In this document: positions 39,316 through 51,000 of the stretch, piece after piece
How positions within the stretch are numbered: position 1 is the stretch's first letter
How the letters are laid out: every line of letters begins with the position of its first letter
Origin: Isoetes taiwanensis
Lineage: Eukaryota > Streptophyta > Lycopodiopsida > Isoetales > Isoetaceae
Direction: 5' to 3'
Assembly: GCA_021234155.1 (NCBI GenBank)
Contig: JAJEKV010000004.1
Location: forward strand, 2,970,819 to 3,034,818
Length of the DNA: 64,000 bases
Translations under genes and position numbers: made by a program
Notes under the pieces: generated by a model
The model's database searches: none
The model's input: the letters and a program-made list of their open reading frames with translations, nothing else
What the model was told of the DNA's origin: nothing

Positions 39316-39639
39316 GTCGGCATTCTATACTTCAGCCCACAGTCCTTTCCTTTTAAAGGTTATGGATCTTTTTTGTAAATAAAGAAAGCAAAATTTCAAT
39401 TTAAAATATTACATGGAAGCATAGTGCCCTACTGGTTTTTCTTGAGGAAGTGACTAATTTCCTGACGTGACTAAAGACCAGGCTTAGCTTTGCATGTTTT
39501 GGAGGATGACTAGACCCTTTTTTGGATGATGGATTAATTTCCTGGCCTGATAAAGACCAGGCTATCCCTTTTTGGATGATGGATTTGGCAGTAAGCCATT
39601 ACTCAAAATTTCATATCCGATGCTCTATTTCTCTCTATG

Positions 39640-41790
39640 TATCATTTAAGGCCAGAAGACAGGTGCAACAATATTGAGCAGAGATGGAAGTGATATAACG
39701 GTTACTGGGCTACTGGTTAAGAGAAATACATGTTCTAGCTCCTCAAGTCGAGGTATGATCCAAATAGTACTTTTATGAATCATGTGCAGTATTGCGAGAT
39801 GCTCTTCGGACCCATTTGGAATTTCACGAATTTGGAGCATCTTTAAATCCAGTTAGCAGAAGCTCAAGTGATGATCTTGAACAAACAATAAGTGAGCTGC
39901 ACAATATTCAGTGTCTAAGCGTGCTTCAGAACCTTCAAGCGCTTGTGTTACAATAACAAGAATGGCCCCGTGCATGGAGAAATTACATGCCAACGATGGC
40001 AAAAAGAATTAGCCACTTTGGACGCAAAGCATGGCATTGCAGTAGAGATGATTCGTGGGACATCTGTTGTGATGCCAGAGTTGGTCATTACATTTTACTT
40101 TATCAACACTGAGAAGATTGATATGTAATCTATTGCAGTTGGCTGAGAGGTGAACATTAAATTATTTCATAGCTACACTCTACAACATTACAACTATCCA
40201 AAAATCCACCTACTGTAGGGGTTGGCTACCGTAAAGTTTTTTCTTTTTACTCACTTTCGTACACATAAGGGGTTGGGAAAGAGGAATGTTCGCGTTGGCC
40301 GCAAGGCCACCGCGACAAATTTCTTATCATGTTAATTGTCATGGTCCTTTCTATAGGAAAAGCCTACACAAGTTCATTTGCAAAATTGTTTAGGACTATA
40401 TGCTTCATTAAGCAGGAAATGGGTGGCTGTTGAGCCAGTGCTGGCAGAACTAGACTCAGAGGATATATTGCTCGAGTGTTGAAGTCTGAGAAAGACTAAC
40501 GAAACTGAAATGTATGTGTCTACATAATTTGGCATAATTTGTCTACTTATATGCGGACATATATTCACTTATATGTTGGTATATAATCACTCGACAATAC
40601 TGAACATCTGTTACTAATCAATATTTATAACTGAAATAGATCCATATCTGTCCTTGTCCTCAAAAATGCTTCAGTCCCATTTCCCCAAGCTTGTGGCGCC
40701 ATTGATGAGATCCTGTCCATTTAACTGAGTAAACATTCATTATTATCTTCCACTCACATCAACAGCAATGCACGTCCAGTAGCTGAAGTATCCCGGTCTC
40801 CTACAAATTCTCTAAACCAACTTTCAACTAGTTCTACTTCAGATTGTGGAATGGTGGTGTTAGCAATAAGGGTAATCAGATCATCAGGAAAGTCTCAGTA
40901 AAATTCCAATTTCTCCTAGAGATCTGCATTATCCCTATCAAGCCAACCACAAGAATATATCTCTTCTCCAATGAGTATAGTGGAGTACCTCATAGGAAGA
41001 GAGTTGCACAGGGCTAGGGTTAGTGCGCAAGTGCGAGTCTCCGCCACCCTTCTTCCGCCCTTCCAAAATCAATCCAACTACTAAATTGACATACTATGTC
41101 AACTCTAAGAGATGGTTATTGGTAATGATTGAAAGGGACACCAATGATAAGAAACATTGCCACAATATGATTACAACTGCAACTGAAATAAAAGGAACAA
41201 AAGCTTAAACATCTACAATAATTGGTTGATAATATACAAACCTAGGCACTCTACAAAGAATTGGTGATAGTTGCTATATATGATATATGTCAATGTAAAA
41301 GACCATTCAAACACATCTAGAAAAAACAAACACAATGCTTTTCTAAGATTCAAACCTCTCAAGTGCTTGCAAGCCTTCTACAAATGTTTGTATTAGCACT
41401 ATAATATGCTAAAAGAATATGGCTGAAAAAAATAGAAAGATAATAGTGTCTCTTGGATTCAAGATCTTGCATGCGCTCCAAGACAATTGGAAATAGATTG
41501 TTGATATAATACTGTAATAAAAAAACTACAAGCCTAAGCATCTACAAACCATTGTTGATAGCAAAATATATGTCTAGAGACCACACTTAAATTAAAAAAA
41601 AAAAAAATTTGATGTTTTCTTGATGTTCAAAGCCTTTGAAAAGCTTACACGGCCACCTCTCCAAACATAATTGAAAAAAAAATTCCCTTGGATTTAACCC
41701 CTTGATTTAAAAGAACTATGCTCTTTATTATTAACGCAACTGAAAAACAAAATAACTACATCAAAAAGACAATATGAAGAGCTCCCACTC
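39640..41790. other. AT-rich DNA with short exon-like pieces, no assigned gene
   Basis: A plus-strand stretch at about 39,865-40,128 looks coding (SELHNIQCLSVLQNLQALVL, then KHGIAVEMIRGTSVVMPELV in another frame). A shorter piece near 40,415-40,470 reads RKWVAVEPVLAELDSEDILL. I do not recognise these. They may be further captured exons. The rest shows nothing. Confidence 0.35.
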
Positions 41791-41800
41791 TCGAGCCCTT

Positions 41801-42005
<205 letters not shown>

Positions 42006-42087
42006 ACAATCTATATATCATATATATTTAAAGAGCTCATGTTCTAAAGAGCCCCATATTAGAAGAGCACAGTAGGCTAAACCCTCT

Positions 42088-42600
42088 CTAAATAGACGTT
42101 TCCTTCTGGCTTGGAGCTGGAAAAATTACGACCTCATCCAAGTCTTGTTGTTGTAGAAATTTCTCAACTTCATCCCTCTTCAAGCCAAATGCATTAGACA
42201 CAATGGCCCTTGGTATGCGGTTGAAAATGGAATTCCCTCCGGCAAAATAGGAATCCATAGGTCTAAATTACAATAACAAATAACCAACATCATGAATGTC
42301 AGGCACAACAATGAAACAATAAAAGAAGAAATAATGAAAAGGATCTATCTACACATTGTGCCCAATTATGTAAGTGACGTGTGCACCTATTAGCATTTAT
42401 AGCTGAAATAGCTTCATATCCCTCATCTTCGGCTATCTCAACATATGGAAACCCTCTTGGGATAAAAACAAGCTGGCCCTCCTTGATCATTTGCGCCACA
42501 ACTCTCTCGACATTGTCATTAACAACTTCAAGGTTAGCACTACCTTTGATAACGTATATGACCTTAATCACCATTGTGACTATAAGTTGGTGCATATATT
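42088..42600 (-). pseudogene. 11S globulin-like cupin, last two exons (left copy)
   Basis: Seed/spore storage-type bicupin fragment on the minus strand. The exon ending at 42,387 encodes the C-terminal cupin core: VIKGSANLEVVNDN, then GQLVFIPRGFPYVE and AEDEGYEAISAINAN. The GT donor follows. The next exon, 42,262-42,088, begins PMDSYFAGGNSIFNRIP and contains NAFGLKRDEVEKFL, as in legumin-like proteins. It ends in TAG. No N-terminal cupin or acidic-basic processing site is found nearby, so the gene is partial. It is the inverted partner of the copy at 44,575. Confidence 0.7.
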
Positions 42601-42603
42601 GCT

Positions 42604-43480
42604 CTCTGTTCGTTCAGCATTCATGCCACCATTCATTTGGATGCAATATTAGTACCAGCAATGGAGAGTAATGATTATGTATCCCGCATATATAAAGTGT
42701 TGTTAAAAAACCCCGTTTTTAGCCATAGAGTACTTCTTAAAAAACCCCTACGTTTTCTAAACGTTTGCAACCATCGGGGATTATCAAAAAATGTAAAAAA
42801 AAAACCATTACTAATGCCTCGAATGACTTTCATTTAGATTTTCTAGTCTAGCAAACAAGATTTTGGAACTATGAGCAGCCGCATGCACGTAGAAACATGC
42901 CGAATGCATGTAGAACCAGGGTTTTGGTTTTTTGCTCAATGAAAGAAAGGTTTTTACTCCACCATGGAAACTAGGAAACAGTTCTTGCGCCAATCCAATA
43001 CTAGTCGACCAAGGTAACTTTCTTTTACAACTAATTTTATTTCGATTCATTTCTATATTGCTTCTGACGATCTGACTGCCATAAGTGATAAATAGAAGCA
43101 GGAAATGAAGAAAAACCATTCCAAAGGTATATCTGCTTCAAATAATTCTTATTTACCTATATTCATTTCTCTTCTATCTACCTCTAGTATGATAATAAGC
43201 TAAACCTTTATGTTAGTTGTTATATTATTAAGTTAAACCTTTGAATTGAATACACATTTTTGTGATTTGATTGGAACCCAAATATGGTGCTGGTATAAAA
43301 AAAATGTTATATAATCTGTTTCAAAGGGCCAATTTGGGGTTTTTAAAGCTTTTTTTACGTTTTTAACGTTTGCAACGTTTTTAACGTTTTTAAGGTTATA
43401 AAAACATATTCTAAGATTTTAAAAATCAAAAATAAAAAACTTAAAAAAAACTTAAAAAACGTAGGTTACCCGTACGGTAT
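42604..43480. other. Spacer between 11S copies
   Basis: The first 85 bases (42,604-42,690) repeat the sequence at 43,988-44,070. The remainder is AT-rich and includes clustered AACGTTTTTAACG-type motifs at about 43,355-43,400. No gene is seen. Confidence 0.6.
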
Positions 43481-43507
43481 GCAAAGTATGTAACAACATT
43501 GCATATA

Positions 43508-44420
43508 TGGGGACAGACCTTTGGCCATGAAAGCCAGCAGCTGCATCAAAAAATATTGTGCAGCCTATGTCTGTGTATGGAACCTCCATATGACTATCTT
43601 GCCATTCTCCATAAACAATAAGTGCCATTTGGAGTGCTCCAGCCAACAACAGTATCACAGCCACTCTTTCTACTTCTATTTCAAGTTGCTCTTAAATCTA
43701 CCAACCACAAATTTTTTCAATTAAATGGAACTCTGCTGGATTTGAAAGGAAGAGAATTCTTCGATATCCAAAACCACACCCTGCCATAGCGCAAGTTTCA
43801 GAATTTCGTTGACAGGTAAATATCTTGTTTTTTCCAGCACAAAAAAGCGACCATCTAATGCTCCTCTTTTTTTTGCGGCTGCATTTTTTCAAACTTTTGT
43901 ACATCTTTTTTATCATGAGAAGAGATTATAACCATCTCCATATCTCGCTTCTTGTTCGGACCTTTAATCTGCCCGAATTTCCATAGCAGCATTCATGCCA
44001 CCATTCATTTGGATGCAATACTAGTACCAGCAATAGAGAGTAACAATTATGTATCCCGCATATATGGGGACAGACCATTGGCCATGAAAGCTAGCAGCTG
44101 CATCAAAAAATACTGTGCAGCCTATGCCCCTGTATGGAACCTCCATATGACTATCTTGCCATTCTCTAATAAGTGCCATTTGGAGTGCTCCAGTCAACAA
44201 CAGTATCACAGCCACTCTTTCTACTTCTATTTCAAGTTGCTCTTGAATCTACCAACCACAAATTTTTTCAATTAAATGGAACTTTGCTGGATTTGAAAGG
44301 AAGAGAATTCTTCGATATCCCAAACCACACCCTGCCATAGCGCAATTTTCAGAATTTCGTTGACAGGTAAATATATCTTGTTTTTTCCAACAAAAAAAAA
44401 CGACCATCTAATGCTCCTCT
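43508..44420. repeat. Direct duplication of about 360-410 bp
   Basis: 43,508-43,870 and 44,067-44,420 are near-identical. Both contain GGCCATGAAAGC, then AGCAGCTGCATCAAAAAATA, then TCTACCAACCACAAATTTTT. Small indels separate them (an 8-base CATAAACA loss in copy 2). The minus-strand frames through both are similar but show no recognised domain. They may be decayed 11S upstream exons or introns. Confidence 0.85.
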
Positions 44421-44574
44421 TTTTCTCGCCGTTGTAGCACTGTAGTCCTGAATCTGATTCTTTTGGGTTTCTTGCAACGATTTTCACATAGAAACTGACA
44501 AAATCTTCCCACAAACAGTTACAAACCGTGCTAGATTTCTTATATCCATCTAGTGTTTGAACTTTGAACGAACA

Positions 44575-44945
44575 GAGAGCAATATATGCACCAACTTATA
44601 GTCACAATGGTGATAAGGTCATAAACGTTATCAAAGGTAGTGCTAACCTTGAAGTCGTTAATGACAATGGCGAGAGAGTTATGGCGCAAACAATCAAGGA
44701 AGGCCAGGTGATTTTTATCCCACGAGGGTTTCCATATGTTGAGGTAGCCGAAGATGAGGGATATGAAGCTATTTCAGCTATAAATACTGACAGGTACGCA
44801 CGTCACTTAGTAGATTAGATCCTTTTCATTGTTTCTTCTTTTTTATTGTTTCATTGTTGTGCCTCACATTCATGACGTTGGTTATTTGTTATTGTAATTC
44901 AGACCTATAGATTCCTATTTTGCCGAAGGGAATTCCATTTTCAGT
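44575..44945 (+). pseudogene. 11S globulin-like cupin exons (right copy, truncated)
   Basis: The plus-strand exon ending at 44,793 encodes NEQRAIYAPTYSHNGDKVIN, NLEVVNDNGERVMAQTIKEG and IPRGFPYVEVAEDEGYEA, a legumin-like C-terminal cupin. The GT donor follows. The next exon starts at 44,903 after an AG and matches the left copy for about 40 bases. It then diverges after AATTCCATTTTCAG, losing the conserved NAFGL part. It is an inverted duplicate of the 42,088-42,600 copy with a broken 3' end. Confidence 0.7.
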
Positions 44946-44999
44946 TTTTGCATCAGTATTTTCGTCAGGAAATTCATCAGAAGCTCACTGGAGAAACCC

Positions 45000-46560
45000 C
45001 CCATAAGATTTTTTTTGACGCATTTTCTGGAGCAACTTAAAGCATGTTTCCCTTTGCTTGCCTTTTAAAACGCGCAATGCCATTAAAGCAACACGTATTT
45101 TAATAAGCCTTTGAAGCATTGAAGGATGTGCACAAAATGTTGCATAATGAGTCGCCTATTGTCCAAGTGTTACATATGTGACATGTTAGCAAAAAAATAT
45201 CGGGGATGAGAATATCTTACTCCCTCGCATTTGTGGTTGAAGGTTTTTGGGTCTAAGAGACTTTGTTCCTTGCCTTTGGCGCTACTAAACTTGGCATCGA
45301 GCCATAGTGCAAAAAGCACCAATTTGTGCTCAATCTTGGAGTGTCGATTTGGTTTATATTTTATCCATGAAACCCATAAGCTTAATTTTTTGGTCGTGAT
45401 TTTCCAAATGTACAAGTAAGGCAAGGTGGAGAACTTCATTGTAACTCAACAAATCACAAGATGCTTGCCCTCGCAACTCTACACATGTCCGCCGCCATTT
45501 GAGGTTTGGAAAAAGTGACTAGGCTTCTATGGTTTTTTCATAGTTTCTTTCTAACGTATTTCTTGATCATCTAGTGTTATGGAAATTGACTAGGTTATGG
45601 ATTAAAGGTCCCGCATAAGAGGCTTAGATATATAGATGGTTATAATCTCTTCTCGGGATCAAAAGATGTACAAAAGCTTGAAAAAATGAACACATTAGCA
45701 ATGGTTCATCGTCCAACAAGCTTCTAACATAAGCTAGAATGGACTCAATAGGGGGCACAATTCTGACATGGAATGAAAAAATAGTTTTGAGTATTGAAGA
45801 AGCTTATCTTCTGAAGAGAAAAAGTTCCGCTTTTATAAAAAGACTTAGAATGGATTTGAGGTCATGGATATCCATGAGGGGAAATTATGTATGGTATGCA
45901 GCACTCGCCGCTCAATATACAACTGTCTCTCAATGATTTCCATAATTGCATTGGCCTAAAGAGCTGGTGTTTTGATTTTGAATCTAATGCCATGACATAA
46001 CAGTGTGGTCGTTTCATCTGAATAGAGTAGAGCTTATAATTGAAAAAAACAAAAAACAGAGTGCCTTTTTTAGAGCTCCTACAAAATGGAGAAAATAGTT
46101 GCATAGGTTCTACATGGGCCTGGCTCCTGCATCGCACCTCTATTTATGTGGGCTGGTTCATGCATTCATATCTCTATTTTGTGGATACAATGCCAAATCT
46201 ATTCTAGAGGGATGGAAAATAGCAAGATACGAGACTATTTGGGGTTGTGATAGTTTGAATTTGGGGAGATGGCTTCAGGATGTCTACATCCAGGAAATCG
46301 AAATGTTGTAGGAAAGCTGACAGCAACAATACAAAGCAACTCATCACTGCAGAAGCGAATATACTCAAGGGTCTTTGTGATGTTCAGTTTCTCTAGGAAA
46401 TGACTTCATATATATTTCATTATGATGATATATGTAAAGATTTGTGAGGGTGTACTTGCTCATGAGCTTTTTGTTTGGCTGATGTAAAGAATAAAATAGT
46501 TGCGCTACAAGCTGTTGCTTAAGAAGCTAGGTTGTTGCTGGTTTAGCTAGAACCATCATT
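45000..46560. other. AT-rich DNA with one exon-like frame
   Basis: A plus-strand frame at 45,739-45,936 (GGTILTWNEKIVLSIEEAYL) faintly recalls tRNA-splicing endonuclease subunits, but too little is there to call it. The rest has no visible gene. Confidence 0.35.
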
Positions 46561-46945
46561 CAATTAAATTGGGATTATGTCTATTCCAAAATCGCGCCGT
46601 ATAAGCCTTTTATTGACCATAATATTGAATTAACCACACTTTTGCACTGAGTTCATTTTCGGGCTAGGAAGATGCATTTTCTGTTGAAATGCAAAGGCAT
46701 TCAAATATTCGATGCAAATGACCCATATTATGACAGAATATTGGCATTATAAAAAGTAGGAAATTGCTTATTAATTCGTACCATCACGGACGACAACGAA
46801 ATTTATACATTGAAATTTTAGTGCTTTACGAATAAATAACGGCAAGCAAGTTGCTACAAAACAGAGATTTTTGTGGTTCAAATCGCACATGGCGCGATTT
46901 TCTTGGCATAAATAATGCATTTTATTGGAACATAAACTTAAAAAA

Positions 46946-47167
46946 CTATTCCGATTCATCGTCGACAGGCGCTTCTGAGATCCTACCGATCATGAACAAA
47001 CCATGCTCTGGATTCCATATAAGATGGATTACAATATCAAAGGGATCAGGATAGAAGCGGACGGGATTCATAGCAACGACAGTCAGCCAGTCCTCAAGTT
47101 CTATTTCTAGCTCGCGGCACCTGCAGAGGTCCTCATGGTTCATCTTGCAGGTAATAGAATGCGCCAT
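46946..47167 (-). CDS. Small unrecognised protein, 73 codons
   Basis: ATG at 47,167 and stop TAG at 46,948-46,946. The product is acidic with Trp-rich stretches (ELEDWLTVVAMNPVRFYPDP and VIHLIWNPEHGLFMIG). Composition looks coding and the length is real for a small exon. It lies 263 bases behind the end of the phosphatase exon on the same strand, with a copy of the GC palindrome just downstream (46,880-46,900). It could be a separate small gene or a further exon of the upstream gene. Function unknown. Confidence 0.4.
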   Translation of the reverse strand: MAHSITCKMNHEDLCRCRELEIELEDWLTVVAMNPVRFYPDPFDIVIHLIWNPEHGLFMIGRISEAPVDDESE

Positions 47168-47429
47168 AATAACAAGAAGCAGGCGGAGGCCGAAGCCGAT
47201 GGTTTGGCAATTTCATGCATATCTATTTATACACACCTAAATTATTGACGGTATATACATACAAATTATTGCAAGTATAGCAAACTATACACATAATATA
47301 AAAAAACAATACGTACACAGAACCAATAATGCTGCTATAAGAACACAATATATATTCGAAAAAAGTTGGTGTAAAGTATATTTCATATTCAAAACTTTTT
47401 GGAAAGTGTATTTCCTGTATACATATATA

Positions 47430-48062
47430 TCAAAAAAGTTCCCCTTCTAGAACGATTTTCTTAAGGTCCCTGTCAATTTCCCCTGTCCGATCAAGTTGCG
47501 GGTATAGTGTTTGTATCTCTTCGACCGTTTTTCCTGAAGCTATTTCATGCAAGACACTAATAAAACGAAGCAGGAAGTCATCTTTGTCAAAATCTTGAGG
47601 ATGATAGGATGGCGGATTCAATGACTGTGACTGATTGAAGCAACACTTTAGAGCGTCATCATCCACCATGATCATGTCTTCCTTATCCTCAAACCTAGGG
47701 CATCCATCATGTTGCGCAAGCATTTCACAAATATCTTTTTACCTGTCGGTTCTTTAGGGTTTGTGAATGAAGCACATTTGCTTTGATCCCAGATGGACGC
47801 CCAATCTCTATTTAGCTCAGGCACTACTTTCAAAACATCCTGTATATTTCTATGCTCCATAGATGACCAAATTGCACAATGAAACAGACTGAAGGCCTGG
47901 TCCAACATCTCCTTCAGATAAGGGCGCGGGTAAACATATTTGGTACGTGTCTCAAATGGTCGTTGCGCATACTATGACTTTTCAAACGTTGCTTTAGGTA
48001 ACGTTCTATATAGCACACCATTCAAATCAAAGACCAGTACTTTTGGGGAAGCCAAATCATTT
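47430..48062 (-). CDS. Exon 5: FCP1/NIF-type HAD phosphatase domain
   Basis: After a 199-base intron the frame continues RNDLASPKVLVFDLNGVLYR. The HAD motif I is DLNGV, with Asn in place of the usual second Asp. Then come IWSS (motif II), WASIWDQSKCASFTNP, and IMVDDDALKC (acidic motif). These are the order and spacing of FCP1/SCP-like phosphatases, which act on phospho-Ser in the polymerase II tail or similar targets. A TAG (47,974-47,972) lies between motif I and motif II, and a one-base loss in an A run near 47,724 shifts the frame. The end is TGA after VLEGELF. The family assignment is good; activity is doubtful because of the Asn. Confidence 0.75.
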
Positions 48063-51000
48063 CTTTAAGGCGAACAATAACGTATGAGATGAAAGAAATG
48101 GAAAACGAAAACGCGCCAGGCGCGATTTCATTAATGATGCATGTCAACATAATTTAAAAATATGATCTCTAGGAAACTCTAAATCGCGCCAGGCACGATT
48201 TCTATATGCTTGTAGTTTGTAAAATGCATGGATATCAAAAAAAGGAACATTGTCACGATACCTTTCTTCTTCATCATTCCCCTTGGTGTCTTCTTCCGTT
48301 GCATCCTTATTCTGAGTTGTCTCCGGTTTGCTGGAAGCACCAACCACATCAGTTGAGATCTGTACAGTGTGAACTATGCTTGATAGTTCATTACTCTTTA
48401 TGCTAACCTGGCTAGTGCTTTCAGATTTGGAGTCTGCTTCATCATCATTATTGTTATTATCATCATCCTTGTTATTTTCATCTTGTTCTATATTTTCAGG
48501 GTCAAGGATGTTCACAGGCATGTCGATAGGTACTTGGTGATCTGGCTGTTCTTCGGTTTCATCCATGATATTGTGGCCAACCAATAGCTGTCTCATATTC
48601 TCCCGTTCCTTAAGCAAATCTGCAGGTATTTCGGCCTTAGAGGTAGAAGCTTTGTTTTTTGCACTGCCGATTGGTCCCCTAGGTGCTTCCTCTAGTACTT
48701 TCTCAAAGAAGAGGTCCAAGAAATTTTTGGCTCGATCATCAGAGACGACGCTCTGGCGTTTCCTTGCTAACTTCAAAGCTTCTCTACCGATGTAACCTCC
48801 AACGTGAAGTTCCCAGCAAGTTGTTCCCAATGGACAAAATGCTTCAATGAGATACTGGGAAAGGTCCATAGAGAACCCGTTCTTGTTTAGCTTCCCCTTA
48901 TGTGAAGTTAGGAGCTCATACTTAATGTGGTCCACAAGAACTGGGTCGGCCGGGTTTTCTTCCTCTTCTTCCTCTAACTCTTCCACGACCTTGACACCCT
49001 TCCCCTTGTCTTCTTGCTCCAGATAGAAGATGTTTCGCAGGATGCGTTCATCTAACTGATAGCACTGCCATGCTAGTTTGTCTCCATCTGGTTTTCCCTT
49101 AAGCCTTTCATATTCCTTATCATCCATCATGGCTATCATAATAATAAGCACATGAGAAATTTTACTTGCTGTGCTGAAGTCACTGTCCTTGTTTTCATCT
49201 ATGAGGATCGCCTGGCGTATGACTTTTACGCATTCTAAGTCATTTGCAGCAGTTAGAGCAGATGCATAGGACATGTCGGAGGGACATATAGTGACAATAG
49301 TGTAATTCATCTCCGTCGTGAAACCACTGCATATGTTGAAGAACGTATTATAGTCATCAAGCGACCATCTGGTGCCTCGGCTATCAAGCACGAATAGTGT
49401 GATATCATGGGGACCTGCACCCACTTCTGGCAAGGCGCACTTGAAACCAGCGGACACTTGATAAAAAAACGTGGATTCCGTTTCTGGGGTCTGCTTCACC
49501 AACGCTACTTTTCGTTTCAAGTCGGATGCAACTTTAGTGTGCATCCCTTTAAGGTTTGCAATGTTCTTCAACTTCTGCTGCTTGACAAAGTCTTTGGACC
49601 AAAATACATACTTCTTTAGGTCGTCGTTGGAGACGTTATATTTTTGCATGAGTCCTAACTCCGACAACGACCAGTCTCCTGTAAGCCTTTGTAATTCCTC
49701 ACCAACTGTCTTCTTGAGCACTCTAATATTTTTCAGCTCGTCGCATGCATCTTCAAAGGATTCCACACCTTTTTGTTGAGGAGGTTTTCTTTGTAAAGGA
49801 TTTTTTTCTCGATTAACCTATCGAGAACCGAGATCGGGTTCTTGATCGCCCAACTCGGCCTTCCTCATCTCTGTTATATGGATATCAAAAATTGATGTGT
49901 CAACAGGAGGAAATCTTCCTTGTGAATCTGGCAACTTCTTCTCCACGTAGGCATCCCAGAATTCATTCCATTTCTCCCATACTAGATCTGAAGCAAAAAC
50001 TATCTTGCAGGCATCCTTGGGTACAGTTGGTTTTTCGGAAGCATCACCCTTTTCATCACCCTTTTTTTTCTTTGATCTGGTGCTCTTGGTTTTGTCCTCA
50101 GATATAGTCCGGACTAAGTGTCCTTTCCAAAGAACTTGAATTCAGCGCTTTTGATCGGGCCCCTGCCTGGTCGGCATTGGCTTCCCATATTCAATCCACT
50201 GGTTCCGAGCATGCCGAAGTTGCTCTATATAGGGACTGCAAGTAATAACTTTGTTAGCTTCATAATCGTGAATTCAAACAATCCTTCTAGTTTAAAATTG
50301 CGCCACGCGCGATTTCATATTAGAAGGCAAATCGCAGCAGCGATTTGCCTTTCTAAATAACAAAGGGTTCACGGAATGGTTACAAGCGCCGGCGCCGATT
50401 ATTAGCGTTTCAGCCACGCTGATTTGCCTAGTCCGGGAGGAATTCTCCTCAGATTAGGCAAATCGCTGCGGGCTTAAATTTGCATTCCAATATGAAATCG
50501 CGCCAGGCGCGATTTGCTTATGTGACGAGAAACGTCTATCATTCCAGGAACCCTTTGCTGGCGTGATTTGCCTTCTAATATGAAATCGCGCGTGGCGCGA
50601 TTCGCAAATACGAAAAAGAAAAATGAGGGAAGAGAATTACCTTTTGTATAAGAAGGTTTTTCCCATGTCATTCGTGAGCGCTTTATTTCGCTAGTTCGGT
50701 AGGTGTTGTTGAGCCGCCAGAACCGCAGCTCGACGTAATACAAAATTTTATAGAACAACCGATTCCCCAAGATGTCGCGGCCTTCTTGATCAGAACCTTC
50801 GGGCCTCTATTGAATGCCGCCATCTATTATCATAAAATGTATGTCCGGGTTCTCGGCGAAGTCTTCCAACTTGCTCCAAATGATTACCTTCTTTGTTTTG
50901 GTATCGCATAAAGACTACATCTCGCAGCATTGGCACCCGCCTCGATTTTCGATCATGTCTGTTCACTATCTCCAAGGAGGCCGCTTATCATACCTTCACG

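Noticed and set aside
45739-45936. tRNA-splicing endonuclease subunit
   Set aside because: Only one short stretch (VLSIEEAYLL) is reminiscent; no catalytic region is present.
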